In this document: positions 45,315 to 57,016 of the stretch, in pieces
Layout: every line of letters begins with the position of its first letter
How positions within the stretch are numbered: the first letter of the stretch is position 1
Assembly: GCF_012275515.1 (NCBI RefSeq)
Contig: NZ_JAAZQL010000002.1
Span: forward strand, 372,001 to 436,000
Direction: 5' to 3'
Length of the DNA stretch: 64,000 nt
Source of the DNA: Novosphingobium sp. SG707
Lineage (GTDB): Bacteria; Pseudomonadota; Alphaproteobacteria; Sphingomonadales; Sphingomonadaceae
Translations under genes and position numbers: made by a program
The notes under the pieces: generated by a model
The model's input: the letters and a program-made list of their open reading frames with translations, nothing else
What the model was told of the DNA's origin: nothing
The model's database searches: none

Positions 45315-45318
<4 letters not shown>
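44821..45318 (+). CDS. cheW: Chemotaxis coupling protein CheW (second copy)
   Basis: This 165-residue CheW-family protein starts with GTG overlapping the receptor stop (GTGA). Motifs are [47 protein letters not shown] and [14 protein letters not shown]. It differs clearly from the first copy, so the two may form mixed arrays or one may serve a different partner, such as the unusual last protein of the operon. Confidence 0.9.
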
Positions 45319-47269
<1,951 letters not shown>

Positions 47270-47279
47270 AGGTATTGCC

Positions 47280-49052
47280 ATGAAACACGCCCGCTTCACG
47301 CTGGTTGAGAACAACCCCGCCCCGGCCTCTGGCCAGACCGCCGATGCGCAGGCGGGCATGGCCGATATTGTCGCCAGCCTTGATTCCCGCTTCATCCCGG
47401 CGGGCGAAACGCTGGCGCGGCTGGTCGAGGCGATGGGGGCGGTCCTGTCGGGCCTCGACATGATGAGCCGCGTGCTGGGCGAGGATTCGGGCGAGGACAG
47501 TGAGGCCGCCGAGGCGCTGCTCTGCGCCGCCCGGCAATTGCGCGAGGCCCCCGCGCGGCAGGCCGAAAGGTCGCGTCAGGTCACCGCTCTGGCCGCCGTG
47601 ATGCAGCAATTGGGCACCCATTCGGCGGAAATCGCGCGCATATTGACCGTGCTGGAATTCTATACGGTCAATCTGAAGATCGCGGCGGCGGGTGCCGATG
47701 AATTTGTCGAATTTGCCAATGATATGAGCGTGAAGCTGAAATCGGGCAGCCGCGAGGTCGAGGCATTCAACAACCAGATCAAGCTGATGCAGTCCAGTCT
47801 GGCCGATATGCGGCGGGTGGACGATGTGCTGGCGCGCGAATGTTCGCGCGTGATCCCGCAGGTGCCCGACCGGCTGGTGCGCGAGGTTGATCAATTGCGC
47901 TCGCGCCAGATGTGGCTGGCGCAGGTGGCCGCCTTTTCGCGCGACATTATCCTGCGCCTGCAATCGCGGGTGGGCGATGCGCTGGGGGCGATGCAAATCG
48001 GCGATATCACCCGCCAAAGGCTGGAGCATGTGCTGGACGGTTGCCGTGCGCTGGAACAGGTGCTGGCCGATCCGGCCGCGCTCGATGCTGCCGGAACGCG
48101 CGGCCATATGCTGCGCCTCTATGGCGACCAACTGGGCGATCTGGCCGGGGACTTCATCGCCCAGACCGGCGATCTGCTCGACGCGCTGGGGGCGCTGGGG
48201 CCCGATTGCGCGGAATTGCTGAGCCATGGCCACCGCGATGACATGATGCAGCAAAACGGCCATTTTCTGCGCGATCTGGGCGATTGCATCGCGGGCGCCC
48301 GTGGCATGACCAGCCAGTTGCAGCGCGCCAATGAAAAGGCCGTCGAGATCGCCGATGTCGTGGTGCAGGTGGTCCATGCCCTGCGCCAGCGGGTGCAGAC
48401 GATCGAGAGCCTGCGTTTCGATGTCGATTACATGGCGATCAATGTGAACATCCGCGCTCGCCGGGATGCCCAGATCGGGCGGCCTGTCGCGGTGATCGCC
48501 GATGAAATCCGCATCTGCTCCCAGCAACTGGCCGAGCTGATCCTGGGCATTGCCAAGGTGGCCGATGATCTGGGCGTTCGCAGCGAGGCCTTTGAAATCG
48601 GCCATGAGGCCGGTGCGCAATCGGGCGTGGACACGATGCTGACCAATGCGCTCTCGATCATCCAGCAGGGCGCGGGCCAGAGCGAGGAGGCAATGTCCGA
48701 GGTCGATCGGCGCGCCCAGGGCATTGCGGGCATGATCGATGTGGCCTGCGACGAATTGTCGATCTGCGGCGAATTGTCGGAAAGCCTGCGCGCGATGACG
48801 GACAGTTTCGCCGTGCTGGCCGGGGCGGATCAGGCCGACCCGGATGCCGCATCCCCGCATCCCGCCGCCGCGCTGATGGAGGATCTGGCTCGCCGCTATA
48901 CGATGAGCAGCGAGCGGCGGGTGCATGACCGCCATCTGTTGCCCGGCATGGCGCCGTTGACGGGGGCTTCAACGGGCCATGCCGGGACTGCGGGCGCCAT
49001 CAGTCCGCCGCCGGATGATGATGACGCCCTGTTCGATGACGCGCTGTTTTAG
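47280..49052 (+). CDS. Unrecognised helical protein ending the chemotaxis operon
   Basis: This 590-residue soluble protein follows cheB by 10 bases. I do not recognise a family. It is almost wholly helical. Two segments look like degenerate copies of the MCP hairpin tip: YTVNLKIAAAGADEFVEFAN from residue 128, and MAINVNIRARRDAQIGRPVA from residue 385 followed by VIADEIRICSQQLAE (compare [29 protein letters not shown] in the adjacent receptor). The C-terminus is acidic and ends DDDDALFDDALF, two copies of DDALF, somewhat like the CheY-binding tail of CheZ. No CheZ or CheD is encoded nearby. It may be a soluble receptor-like adaptor or a CheY-P phosphatase; both are inferences. Start: ATG at 47280 after GAAGG. 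Confidence 0.8.
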   Translation: MKHARFTLVENNPAPASGQTADAQAGMADIVASLDSRFIPAGETLARLVEAMGAVLSGLDMMSRVLGEDSGEDSEAAEALLCAARQLREAPARQAERSRQVTALAAVMQQLGTHSAEIARILTVLEFYTVNLKIAAAGADEFVEFANDMSVKLKSGSREVEAFNNQIKLMQSSLADMRRVDDVLARECSRVIPQVPDRLVREVDQLRSRQMWLAQVAAFSRDIILRLQSRVGDALGAMQIGDITRQRLEHVLDGCRALEQVLADPAALDAAGTRGHMLRLYGDQLGDLAGDFIAQTGDLLDALGALGPDCAELLSHGHRDDMMQQNGHFLRDLGDCIAGARGMTSQLQRANEKAVEIADVVVQVVHALRQRVQTIESLRFDVDYMAINVNIRARRDAQIGRPVAVIADEIRICSQQLAELILGIAKVADDLGVRSEAFEIGHEAGAQSGVDTMLTNALSIIQQGAGQSEEAMSEVDRRAQGIAGMIDVACDELSICGELSESLRAMTDSFAVLAGADQADPDAASPHPAAALMEDLARRYTMSSERRVHDRHLLPGMAPLTGASTGHAGTAGAISPPPDDDDALFDDALF

Positions 49053-50452
49053 GCCGCTCCTCCCAGCGCGCGGACAAGAGCGATGCTGGTCTGCACCCTT
49101 TGGGTGGCGACCTGCGCGGCGCGGCGGCGGGCGGCCAGTTCGGCGGTCTCGGCCGTCACCACGTCGAGCAGCGTGTTCGCGCCCTTGATATAGAGTTCAT
49201 AGGACAGTTTGGACGCCTTGCCCGCCGCGTCGGCGGCGCGGTTTTGCGCGGCGCTTTCCTGCTGCAACTGGTCCATCGAGGTCAGACCGTCCTCGACCTC
49301 GCGCATGGCCTGAAGCACGCTGCCGCGATAATTGGCGGCGGCGGCATCCCAATCGGCGCGGGCGGATTCGATGCGGGCCTTGATCCGGCCGCCGTCAAAG
49401 ATCGGCAGCGAGAATTGCGGCCCCAGCGCCCAGAAAGCATTGGGCGCTGAAATCAGGCTGGACACGGCCATGCTCTGAAAACCGCCATTGCCGCCCAGTG
49501 AGATCTGGGGGAAACGCGCGGCGCGGGCCACGCCGATGGCACGATTGGCGGCATACATCCGCCTTTCGGCCGCAGCGATATCGGGCCTGCGTTGCAGCAA
49601 GGCGGCGGGCAGGGCCGTCGGCGCGCCGATCACCGAGAGCGGATGGTCGAGCGTGTCGATCTTTTCCTCGCCCGCCGGAATGCCCGCCAGCGTGGCCACC
49701 GCATGGGCCAGCACGGCGCGCTGGGCGCGCACCTGCGCCAATTGCGCCTGCGCATCGGCCAATTGCGCATCGGCGCGGCCCACATCGATGCCGGTGGCAA
49801 TGCCGCCGTCATAGCGGTGATGCGTCACATCATCGGCGCGCTGATAGGCGCCCACGGCGTCCGACAGGATCGCGATTTCCAGATCGGCCCCGCGCATCGC
49901 CGCCCATGTGCTGGCCAGATCGGCCTGAAGGGCAAGGCGCAGCGCGGCGGCGTCTTCGGCGCTGGCTTGCGCATTGGCGCGCGCGGCCTTCACGCTGTCG
50001 CGCACCCGGCCCCACAGGTCCAGCTCATAGCTGATGCCTGCGCCCACCGTATCGGCCTCGTAATAGGCGGGCTGGGTTCCGCCGCGTAACGGACGGTCGT
50101 CCGATTGCCGGTTGCGGGAGAGGGTGCCGCTCGATTCCACATCGGGCATCGTGGCCGCCTTGCTCTGGCGCAGCGCGGCCATGGCCAGACGATGCTTGGC
50201 AAGGATGACGGCAAGGCTGGGATTGTCCTGCTCCAGCCGGTCCTCCATCGCGTCCAGACCGGGATCCCCCAGCGCGCGCCACCATGTCTTGTCCACCTGC
50301 GGCGCGGCGGGCTGGGCCTCGCCCCATACCTTGTCAGCATCGGCGAATTTGGCGGGCAGGGGGGTGACAGGCGGATGATAGGCGGGGGCCTGACTGCATG
50401 CCGCCGCCAGCAGGGGCAGCAGCCCGATCCAGCGCTTGTTATTGCGCAACAT
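49049..50452 (-). CDS. RND efflux outer-membrane lipoprotein (NodT/OprM type)
   Basis: This is the outer-membrane channel of a three-part efflux pump. The 467-residue protein starts with a lipoprotein signal (WIGLLPLLAAACSQAP, lipobox LAAC). It shows the two-fold OMF repeat, with family stretches such as WWRALGDPGLDAMEDRL, AYYEADTVGAGISYELDLWGRVRDSVKAARA, RRPDIAAAERRMYAANRAIGVARAARFP and SYELYIKGANTLLDVVTAE. It is the last gene of the efflux unit, overlapping the MFP gene by 14 bases, and its stop overlaps the convergent end of the chemotaxis operon. Confidence 0.93.
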   Translation of the reverse strand: MLRNNKRWIGLLPLLAAACSQAPAYHPPVTPLPAKFADADKVWGEAQPAAPQVDKTWWRALGDPGLDAMEDRLEQDNPSLAVILAKHRLAMAALRQSKAATMPDVESSGTLSRNRQSDDRPLRGGTQPAYYEADTVGAGISYELDLWGRVRDSVKAARANAQASAEDAAALRLALQADLASTWAAMRGADLEIAILSDAVGAYQRADDVTHHRYDGGIATGIDVGRADAQLADAQAQLAQVRAQRAVLAHAVATLAGIPAGEEKIDTLDHPLSVIGAPTALPAALLQRRPDIAAAERRMYAANRAIGVARAARFPQISLGGNGGFQSMAVSSLISAPNAFWALGPQFSLPIFDGGRIKARIESARADWDAAAANYRGSVLQAMREVEDGLTSMDQLQQESAAQNRAADAAGKASKLSYELYIKGANTLLDVVTAETAELAARRRAAQVATQRVQTSIALVRALGGAA

Positions 50453-51593
50453 GCACGCTTTCCCCTTCCAGCAGCGAATCGGGCGGGCTGTCGATCACCT
50501 TTTCGCCCGGCTTCAGGCCCGAGCTGATCTCGACCGAATTGCCCTGATCCTGCGCGATGGTGACGGTGGCGAAATGGACATGGCCCGATGCGTCCACGGT
50601 GGCCACCTTGACCCCGCCGCCGCGCAGGATCAGCGCGCTCGACGGCACATTTAGGCGTCCGGCAGGCACCGGCACATCGAAATGCACCTGCGCAAAACCG
50701 CCGGGGCGCAGCGCGCCATCGGCATTGTCCATCACCAATTGCACCTGAAGCGCGCCGGTCTGCGGATTGATCGCGCCCGATTGATCGACCAGCTTTGCCT
50801 CAAAATTGCGCCCCGGCCAGGCGGGCGCGGTCAGCCGCGCCGACAGGCCCGGATGCATCAGCGGCGCATATTGCTGCGGCACGCTGACATAGACGCGCAG
50901 CCGGTGGCCGTCGGCCATGGCGAACATCGGGTTCTGATTGGTTGCCCCCGGCCCGACCAGATCGCCGATGTCGGCATTGCGCAGTGTCACGGTTCCGGCA
51001 AAAGGCGCGCGGATCGTGGCATAGGCCTTCATGGCCAGCAACCGGCCCAGATTGGCCTGCGCCTCGGCCACGGCGGCGACATGGGTGGCGGCATTGGCGT
51101 TCTTTTCATCGGTCTCCTGCTGCGAAACCGAATGGGATTTGAGAAGGTCGGTCCAGCGGGCCGCCGTGGTGCGCGCCAGCGTGGCCTCGGCCTTGACGCG
51201 GACAAGCGTGGCGCGGGCCTGAATGATCTGCTGGTCCAGTTCGGGCGTGTCGATGGCGCCCAGCGGCGCACCGGCGGCCACATGCGCGCCGATATCGGCA
51301 TACCATGCGCGCACATAGCCGGGCACGCGGGCGAACAGGCGCGCCGATGTCCATGCCTCGATCGTGCCGGGCTGGACCAGCTCGTCGCTGGCCCCGCTGG
51401 GCTTGGGGGTGATCAGGCGCACGGTGGGCGTGCTTTGCGTGTCGGCCCATTCATGCGCCTCGGCATTTTCATGCATGCGCCAATAGGTGCCGGCGAGCAC
51501 CACGGCGATCGCGACGATGCCGGCCGCGATGCCCGCCGACCGCAGGCCCCGGGGGGGGGGAGGGGTGGCCTGCGTTGAGGAAAAATCAGTCAT
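50439..51593 (-). CDS. RND efflux periplasmic adaptor (HlyD/MFP family)
   Basis: This 384-residue protein bridges the RND pump and outer-membrane channel. It has one N-terminal membrane helix (SAGIAAGIVAIAVVLAGTYW). A lipoyl/beta-barrel order follows: PGTIEAWTSARLFARVPGYV, VRAWYADIGAHVAAGAPLGAI, a coiled-coil hairpin, then ATIRAPFAGTVTLRNADIGD and GLKPGEKVI near the end. It overlaps the pump gene by 8 bases and the channel gene by 14. Codons 11-15 are encoded across a run of ten C, a possible slippage site. Confidence 0.93.
   Translation of the reverse strand: MTDFSSTQATPPPPRGLRSAGIAAGIVAIAVVLAGTYWRMHENAEAHEWADTQSTPTVRLITPKPSGASDELVQPGTIEAWTSARLFARVPGYVRAWYADIGAHVAAGAPLGAIDTPELDQQIIQARATLVRVKAEATLARTTAARWTDLLKSHSVSQQETDEKNANAATHVAAVAEAQANLGRLLAMKAYATIRAPFAGTVTLRNADIGDLVGPGATNQNPMFAMADGHRLRVYVSVPQQYAPLMHPGLSARLTAPAWPGRNFEAKLVDQSGAINPQTGALQVQLVMDNADGALRPGGFAQVHFDVPVPAGRLNVPSSALILRGGGVKVATVDASGHVHFATVTIAQDQGNSVEISSGLKPGEKVIDSPPDSLLEGESVHVAQ
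51551..51560. repeat. Ten-base G homopolymer inside the MFP gene
   Basis: Ten consecutive G on the + strand (ten C in the coding strand) encode Pro-Pro-Pro-Arg at codons 12-15 of the adaptor gene. A gain or loss of one base would shift the frame right after the start, so the tract could switch the pump adaptor on and off. No other run this long was noticed in the window. Confidence 0.8.
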
Positions 51594-54500
51594 TGTGGGA
51601 AAGCTCCTTCTGATCGCCGCGATGGATCAGGCTGAACACCACAGGCACGAAAACCAGCGTGGCCATGGTGGCAAAGATAAGACCGCCGATGACGGCGCGG
51701 CCAAGCGGGGCGTTCTGTTCGCCCCCTTCGCCCATGCCCAGCGCCATCGGGCCCATGCCGATGATCATCGCCAGCGCCGTCATCAGAACGGGACGGAAAC
51801 GGGTGGAACCGGCCTCGAGCGCGGCCTGAAGCGCATCGCCGCAGGCCGCCAGCCTTTCGCGGGCAAAGCTGACCACCAGCACTGAGTTGGCCGTGGCCAC
51901 GCCCATGCAAAGGATCGCGCCTGTCAGCGCAGGCACCGAAAGCGTGGTGCCCGTGGCAAACAGGATCCAGGCGATCCCCGCCAGCGCCGCGGGCAAGGCC
52001 GAGACGATGGCGGCCGGATCGGCCCAGCTCTGGAAATTGACCACGATCAGCAGGTAGATCAGCACGATAGCACCCGCCAGACCGGCAATCAGGCCGACAA
52101 AGGCGGTGTTCATCGTCTGGGTCTGGCCGCGCAGCGTGACCTTGGCGCCCTTGGGCAGATCGCCTTTGGTGGCATCCAGGATCTTCTGGATATCGGCCGA
52201 AACCGCGCCCAGATCGCGCCCTTGCGTGGCGGCATAGATGTCGAAGGCGGGCTGGACGGCATAGTGGGAAATCACCGCCGCGCTGGGGCCGCGCTTCAGC
52301 GTGCCCAGCGCGGAAAGCGTCTGGAACGCACCGGTGCTGCCGCTGACGGGGGTGTTTTGCAGCGCGGCGATACTGTCGGTGTGCCACAGCGGCGCCTGAA
52401 CCACGATGGGGTAGGACACGCCGTTCTTGGGGTTGAGCCAGAAGGTTGGCGCAATCTGGCTGGACCCCGACAGGCCCACCGAGAGCGAACGCGTCACATC
52501 GTTTTCGGTGATGCCCAGACGGTCTGCCTGCGCACGGTCGATATCGACGCCGATCTGGGGATAGTTCGACGCCTGTTGCAGGCGAACGTCCACCACGCCG
52601 CCCAGCCGCTCCATCCGCCCCGCCACCATATGGGCATAGGCTTCATTGGCCTTGGCGTCGGGGCCGGTGATCATCACGTCGATGGGGGCGGGCGCGCCAA
52701 AGTTCAGAATCTGGCTGACGATATCAACCGGCAGGAACGAGAACACCGTGCCCGGAAATGCGCGGGGCAGATCGGCGCGCAGCTTGCGCAGATACTCGTC
52801 GGTGGGGGCGTGATCCTCCTTCAGCGAGATCAGGATGTCGCCATCCTGCGGGCCGATGCCGCCGGTGTTCGAATAGGCGCGGTTGATGCCCGAAACCGGC
52901 GGGCCGATATTGTCGGTCACGCTGGCGATCTCGCCCTTGGGCAGATCGGCGCGCACGCGGGCCTCAATGCGGTCGAATTGCGCGGCGGCCTCTTCGATAC
53001 GGGTGCCGACCGGCGCGCGGACGTGGATGCCGATCTGCCCGGTGTCGACCGAGGGGAAGAAATTGCGCCCCAGAAACGGCACCAGCGCCAGCGAAAGCGC
53101 AACGATGACGGCAAAGCCGATCACCACCTGCTTGCGCCGGGCCAGCGCCAGGCTGAGCGCGCCGACATACCAGCTGCGCGCCTTTTCGAAGCGGACTTCG
53201 AAACCATGCTGGAAACGGCGCAGGGGGTTGTGTGTCTGGGGGTGGCCCACGGTGGCGTCATGCTCGCGCATCTGTTCGCCGATATGTTCGGGGGCATGGG
53301 CGCGCAGCAGGAAATTGCCCATGGTGGGCACCAGCGTGCGGCTGAGGATGAAGGAGGCGATCATGGCGAAGACCACCGCCTTGGCCATGGGGGCAAAGAG
53401 AAAGCCCGCCACGCCCGGCAGAAAGAACATCGGCACAAAGGCGATGCAGATGCACAGCAGGCTGACCAGCGCGGGCTGAACGATCTGCTGCGCGCCGTCC
53501 AGGATCGCGTCCTGCACGCCCTTGCCCTGTTCAAGATGCCAGTTGATGTTCTCGATGGTGACGGTGGCATCGTCCACCAGAATGCCCACCGCCAGCGACA
53601 AGCCGCCCAGCGTCATGATGTTGAGCGTCTCGCCGCTGACCGCAAGGCCCATCACGGCGGCCAGCACCGCCAGCGGAATCGAGGCCGCAATGATGACCGT
53701 CGAACGCCACGAACCAAGGAAGAGCAGGATCATCAGGCTGGTCAGCACAGCGGCGATCACGCCTTCGCGGATCACGCCCGAAACCGCGCCTTTCACAAAG
53801 ATCGACTGGTCGGCCAGATAGGAGATCTTGAGATCGGAAGGCAGCGTCACGGCCAGTTGCGGCACGATCTGCTTAACCCCGTCTACGATCGCCACCGTCG
53901 AGGCAGACCCCGCCTTGAGGATCGTCATCAGCACCGCGCGGGTGCCGTCGACGCGCACGATATTCTGCTGGGGCGGCGAACCGTCATGCACATGGGCCAC
54001 ATCGCCGATGGTGATCGTCGTGCCGCCCACCGTGCGGATGGGCAGCTTGTTGAGATCGTCGATGGCGCTGGGACTGTTGTTGAGATGGACGTTATATTCA
54101 TAGGTGCCGATGCGCGCCGATCCGGGCGGCACGATCTGGTTCTGCGCGGCAAGCGCCGAGCCGACATCGGTGGCCGACAGGTGGTGGGCCTGAAGCGCGG
54201 CGGGATCGATGTCGATCTGGATCTGACGTTCGCGCCCGCCATAGGGGGTGGGGACGGCGGCGCCTTCGACCTGGGCCAGACCGGGGCGAATGGCGTTGAT
54301 GCCGTAGTCGAACACTTTCTGTTCGCCCAGCGAAGGCGAGGACAGCGCCAATTGCAGGATCGGCACGGTAGAGGCGTTGTAATTCATCACCAGCGGCGGG
54401 GTCATGCCCGGCGGCATCTGTTTCAGCACGGTCTGCGAAATCGCGGTCACCTGCGCGGTGGCGGTGCGGATGTCGACGCCGGGGTGAAAGAAGATCTTGA

Positions 54501-54777
54501 CCACGCCCACGCCCGCATAGGACTGGCTTTCAACGTGGTCGATATCGTTGACGGTGGTGGAAAGCTGGCGCTCGTAATAATAGACCACGCGCCCGGCCAT
54601 GTCTTCGGGCGGCAGACCCTTGTAGGTCCACACCGCCGCGATGACCGGCATCTTGATATCGGGGAAAATATCGGTGGGCGAACGCAGCCAGGCGATGGAG
54701 CCGCCCAGCACGATGAGAATGGCCATGACCACGAATGTGTATGGTTTGCCAAGCGCGATTTTGACGAGTTGGAGCAT
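51586..54777 (-). CDS. RND efflux pump inner-membrane transporter (AcrB/MexF-like)
   Basis: This 1063-residue proton-driven pump is of the HAE/HME superfamily. Typical features are [26 protein letters not shown] at the start with [15 protein letters not shown], two large periplasmic loops, and the helix-4 proton-relay [18 protein letters not shown]. The second half mirrors it ([23 protein letters not shown]), with [22 protein letters not shown]. The second-half relay position reads GVATANSVL, where multidrug pumps also often lack the aspartates. It is the first structural gene after the two-component pair and overlaps the adaptor gene. Substrates are not predictable. Confidence 0.95.
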   Translation of the reverse strand: MLQLVKIALGKPYTFVVMAILIVLGGSIAWLRSPTDIFPDIKMPVIAAVWTYKGLPPEDMAGRVVYYYERQLSTTVNDIDHVESQSYAGVGVVKIFFHPGVDIRTATAQVTAISQTVLKQMPPGMTPPLVMNYNASTVPILQLALSSPSLGEQKVFDYGINAIRPGLAQVEGAAVPTPYGGRERQIQIDIDPAALQAHHLSATDVGSALAAQNQIVPPGSARIGTYEYNVHLNNSPSAIDDLNKLPIRTVGGTTITIGDVAHVHDGSPPQQNIVRVDGTRAVLMTILKAGSASTVAIVDGVKQIVPQLAVTLPSDLKISYLADQSIFVKGAVSGVIREGVIAAVLTSLMILLFLGSWRSTVIIAASIPLAVLAAVMGLAVSGETLNIMTLGGLSLAVGILVDDATVTIENINWHLEQGKGVQDAILDGAQQIVQPALVSLLCICIAFVPMFFLPGVAGFLFAPMAKAVVFAMIASFILSRTLVPTMGNFLLRAHAPEHIGEQMREHDATVGHPQTHNPLRRFQHGFEVRFEKARSWYVGALSLALARRKQVVIGFAVIVALSLALVPFLGRNFFPSVDTGQIGIHVRAPVGTRIEEAAAQFDRIEARVRADLPKGEIASVTDNIGPPVSGINRAYSNTGGIGPQDGDILISLKEDHAPTDEYLRKLRADLPRAFPGTVFSFLPVDIVSQILNFGAPAPIDVMITGPDAKANEAYAHMVAGRMERLGGVVDVRLQQASNYPQIGVDIDRAQADRLGITENDVTRSLSVGLSGSSQIAPTFWLNPKNGVSYPIVVQAPLWHTDSIAALQNTPVSGSTGAFQTLSALGTLKRGPSAAVISHYAVQPAFDIYAATQGRDLGAVSADIQKILDATKGDLPKGAKVTLRGQTQTMNTAFVGLIAGLAGAIVLIYLLIVVNFQSWADPAAIVSALPAALAGIAWILFATGTTLSVPALTGAILCMGVATANSVLVVSFARERLAACGDALQAALEAGSTRFRPVLMTALAMIIGMGPMALGMGEGGEQNAPLGRAVIGGLIFATMATLVFVPVVFSLIHRGDQKELSHND

Positions 54778-54902
54778 GAATACCCGATCTTGACGACGCG
54801 GTAGGAGGATGCGCCGGTTGCGATCATGCGTTTCGTACCGCGCGGGTCAGGATTCAAATGAATTGGATTTTAGGTTGCGCACAAGGGTGCGCAGGCCGAC
54901 GT

Positions 54903-56288
54903 TCAGGCCCCGGCGGCGCGATATTCGGGCGCGCGGATCCGCACGATCAGACCCGGCGCGGCATCGTCCAGTTCCAGCCCGAAGCCGTGGAGATGGACAA
55001 TTGCGGCCACCAGATTGAGGCCCAGCCCGGAGCCGGGCGTTTGCCGACTGGCCGCGCCGCGATAGAAACGGCGCAGCACCGCATCGCGTTCGGATCGCGC
55101 AATGCCCGGCCCGTTGTCGGCCAGTTCGATCGCCAGTTCTTCGCCCCGCCGGATCAGGCACAGGCGGATCCTGCCGCCATGGGGCGTGAACTTGATGGCA
55201 TTGTCCAGCAGATTGCCGACCGCCTCGACCAGCAGCGCTTCATCGCCGATGATCTGATGGCCATAACTTCCGCTCAGTGCGATTTCGATCTCGCGCTCCT
55301 CGGCCAGCGGTTCGTAGAGTTCGGCCGCGCTGGTCATCAGCATCATCGGGTCGAGCGGGCCGAAACCGGCGCGCCGATTGGCCGCTTCCAGCTCGGCAAT
55401 ACGCAACAGCGCGTCGAAACGGGCCAGCAGCGCATCAATATCCTCGACCGCCTGATCGACCCCTTCGGGCCTTGGCTGGATCATGGCCAGACGCATCCGC
55501 AATCGGGCCAGCGGGCTGCGCAGGTCATGGGCGATGGCATCGGTCGCGCCCTTCACCTGCTCCATCAGCCGCTCGATTTCCTCGACCATGCCGTTCATCG
55601 TGGTGGCCACCAGATCGAGTTCGTCACCGCGCGTCGATACCGGCATCCGGTGCGCAAACTCGCCCGCCGCGATGCGTTTGGCATCCGCGCGCAATTGCCC
55701 GATGCGGCGCAGCGGCCCCAGCCCCAGCGCGACCGCCGCCACCACCGCCGAGAGCACCACGACAGCCCCGGTTGTCAGCGAGAGCGCAAGGATGCGGGCG
55801 CGAAATTCCACCGCAGGCGTAATGTCGCGCGCCACGATCAGGCTTTGCCCGTCGGGCAGCCGCGTGGTCATGGTCAGCAGCGGGCTGGGGGCCAGCGTTC
55901 CGGCGCGCCATTCCTTCATGGTTTCGGCGGGCGGGGGGCCTTGCCAATGCAGATTGCCTGCGATCTCGCGGCCCTGCACGTCGATCAGTGCGAAATAGTT
56001 GAGGCCCGATGTGCTGGCAGCAATCGCGGCCTGCACCCGGCCTGCGCGTTCATCGGCGGCCCCGCTGCCAAGCCGCGCGGTTTCCGAGGCCAGGATGAGA
56101 TCGGAACGGCTGATCAGCTCGCGCTGGGTCAAGCGATAGGTCACGCCCAGCAGCAGGGCCACCGCCGCCAGAAACACCGCCCCCAGCGCCAGCATCAGCC
56201 GAAAGGTGGACGTGCGCCGCAATTCCGCCCAGCGAAGCGAGGGATGGCGCAGCGACGGGCGCCGCAGGGAAGGGCGCGTGGCCGGCAA
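54903..56288 (-). CDS. Sensor histidine kinase of the efflux cluster
   Basis: This 461-residue OmpR-class kinase has a first membrane helix (residues 32-52), a periplasmic domain of about 110 residues, and a second helix (168-190). HAMP follows (GPLRRIGQLRADAKRIAAGEF), then HisKA (AIAHDLRSPLARLRMRL, His254) and HATPase (GNLLDNAIKFTPHGG, ADNGPGIARSER, GSGLGLNLVAAIV). The N-terminus carries three tandem copies of a five-residue unit (RPSLR, RPSLR, HPSLR). The probable start is a TTG just after the regulator stop. It should sense the compound exported by the downstream pump. Confidence 0.9.
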   Translation of the reverse strand: MPATRPSLRRPSLRHPSLRWAELRRTSTFRLMLALGAVFLAAVALLLGVTYRLTQRELISRSDLILASETARLGSGAADERAGRVQAAIAASTSGLNYFALIDVQGREIAGNLHWQGPPPAETMKEWRAGTLAPSPLLTMTTRLPDGQSLIVARDITPAVEFRARILALSLTTGAVVVLSAVVAAVALGLGPLRRIGQLRADAKRIAAGEFAHRMPVSTRGDELDLVATTMNGMVEEIERLMEQVKGATDAIAHDLRSPLARLRMRLAMIQPRPEGVDQAVEDIDALLARFDALLRIAELEAANRRAGFGPLDPMMLMTSAAELYEPLAEEREIEIALSGSYGHQIIGDEALLVEAVGNLLDNAIKFTPHGGRIRLCLIRRGEELAIELADNGPGIARSERDAVLRRFYRGAASRQTPGSGLGLNLVAAIVHLHGFGLELDDAAPGLIVRIRAPEYRAAGA

Positions 56289-56290
56289 GA

Positions 56291-56968
56291 TCAGCCCACC
56301 ACCAGCCGATAGCCTTCGCCCTTCACCGTTTCGATGATGGGGGCATGGCCAGGCTTTTCCAGCTTGCGCCGCAATTTGCCGATATGGACATTGATGAGAT
56401 TGTCCGCCGGATCGAAGAAATAGCCCCAGACCTGTTCAAAGATCATCTGGCGGCTCAGGATCTGGCCCGGATGGCGGGCGAGAAGTTCGAGCAGGCGGAA
56501 CTCTTTTTGCAGCAGGGCCACCGGCTCGCCATGCAGCCAGACCTTGCGCTTGATAAGATCCATTTCCAGCGGGCCGACCGTGATCCGCCCTTCGGCCGGA
56601 TAGTCGCGTCCGCGCCGCAGCAGGACCTCGACCCGCATCGCCACTTCGTCGGGAGCAAAGGGTTTGACCATGTAATCATCGCCGCCCGCCCGCAGGCCAG
56701 CGATGCGTTGATCGACATCGCCCAGCGAGGAAATCATCAGCACCGGCGTGGTCACCCCTTCGGCGCGCAGCCGCGCGACCAGCGCCATCCCGTCCATATC
56801 GGGCAGCATCCGGTCCAGCGTGATCGCATCGAAACGGGCGGCATGGGTATGGGCCAGCGCCTCGCGCCCGGTGGTGGCGTGCAGCACGTCATAGCCCTGC
56901 GCCCGCAGGCGATCGGCGATCACCTGCGCCACTTCGGCATCGTCTTCCACCACCATGATCTGGGTCAT
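56291..56968 (-). CDS. OmpR/PhoB family response regulator of the efflux cluster
   Basis: This 225-residue regulator has a receiver domain (MVVEDDAEVAQVIADRL, Asp52 in ITLDRMLPDMDG, Lys in DYMVKPFAPDE). A winged-helix output domain follows (LLQKEFRLLELLARHPGQILSRQMIFEQVWGY, NLINVHIGKLRRKLE, VKGEGYRL). It is the first gene of the regulator-kinase-pump-adaptor-channel series, all on one strand, and probably activates that series. Confidence 0.94.
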   Translation of the reverse strand: MTQIMVVEDDAEVAQVIADRLRAQGYDVLHATTGREALAHTHAARFDAITLDRMLPDMDGMALVARLRAEGVTTPVLMISSLGDVDQRIAGLRAGGDDYMVKPFAPDEVAMRVEVLLRRGRDYPAEGRITVGPLEMDLIKRKVWLHGEPVALLQKEFRLLELLARHPGQILSRQMIFEQVWGYFFDPADNLINVHIGKLRRKLEKPGHAPIIETVKGEGYRLVVG

Positions 56969-57016
56969 GCCTGCTCCCTAGTGCCTCGGCGCGGGGAGGG
57001 GCAAGTGAAATGCAAT

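Noticed and set aside
52222..54804. 860-codon + strand open frame opposite the RND pump gene
   Set aside because: It is an antisense shadow with biased composition (Arg, Gly, His, Asp). The pump gene is well supported.
54841..54895. Small palindromes (ATTCAAATGAAT, TGCGCA repeats) before the RND gene as regulator site
   Set aside because: They are short and partly imperfect and lie right at the end of the kinase gene; too weak to call an operator.
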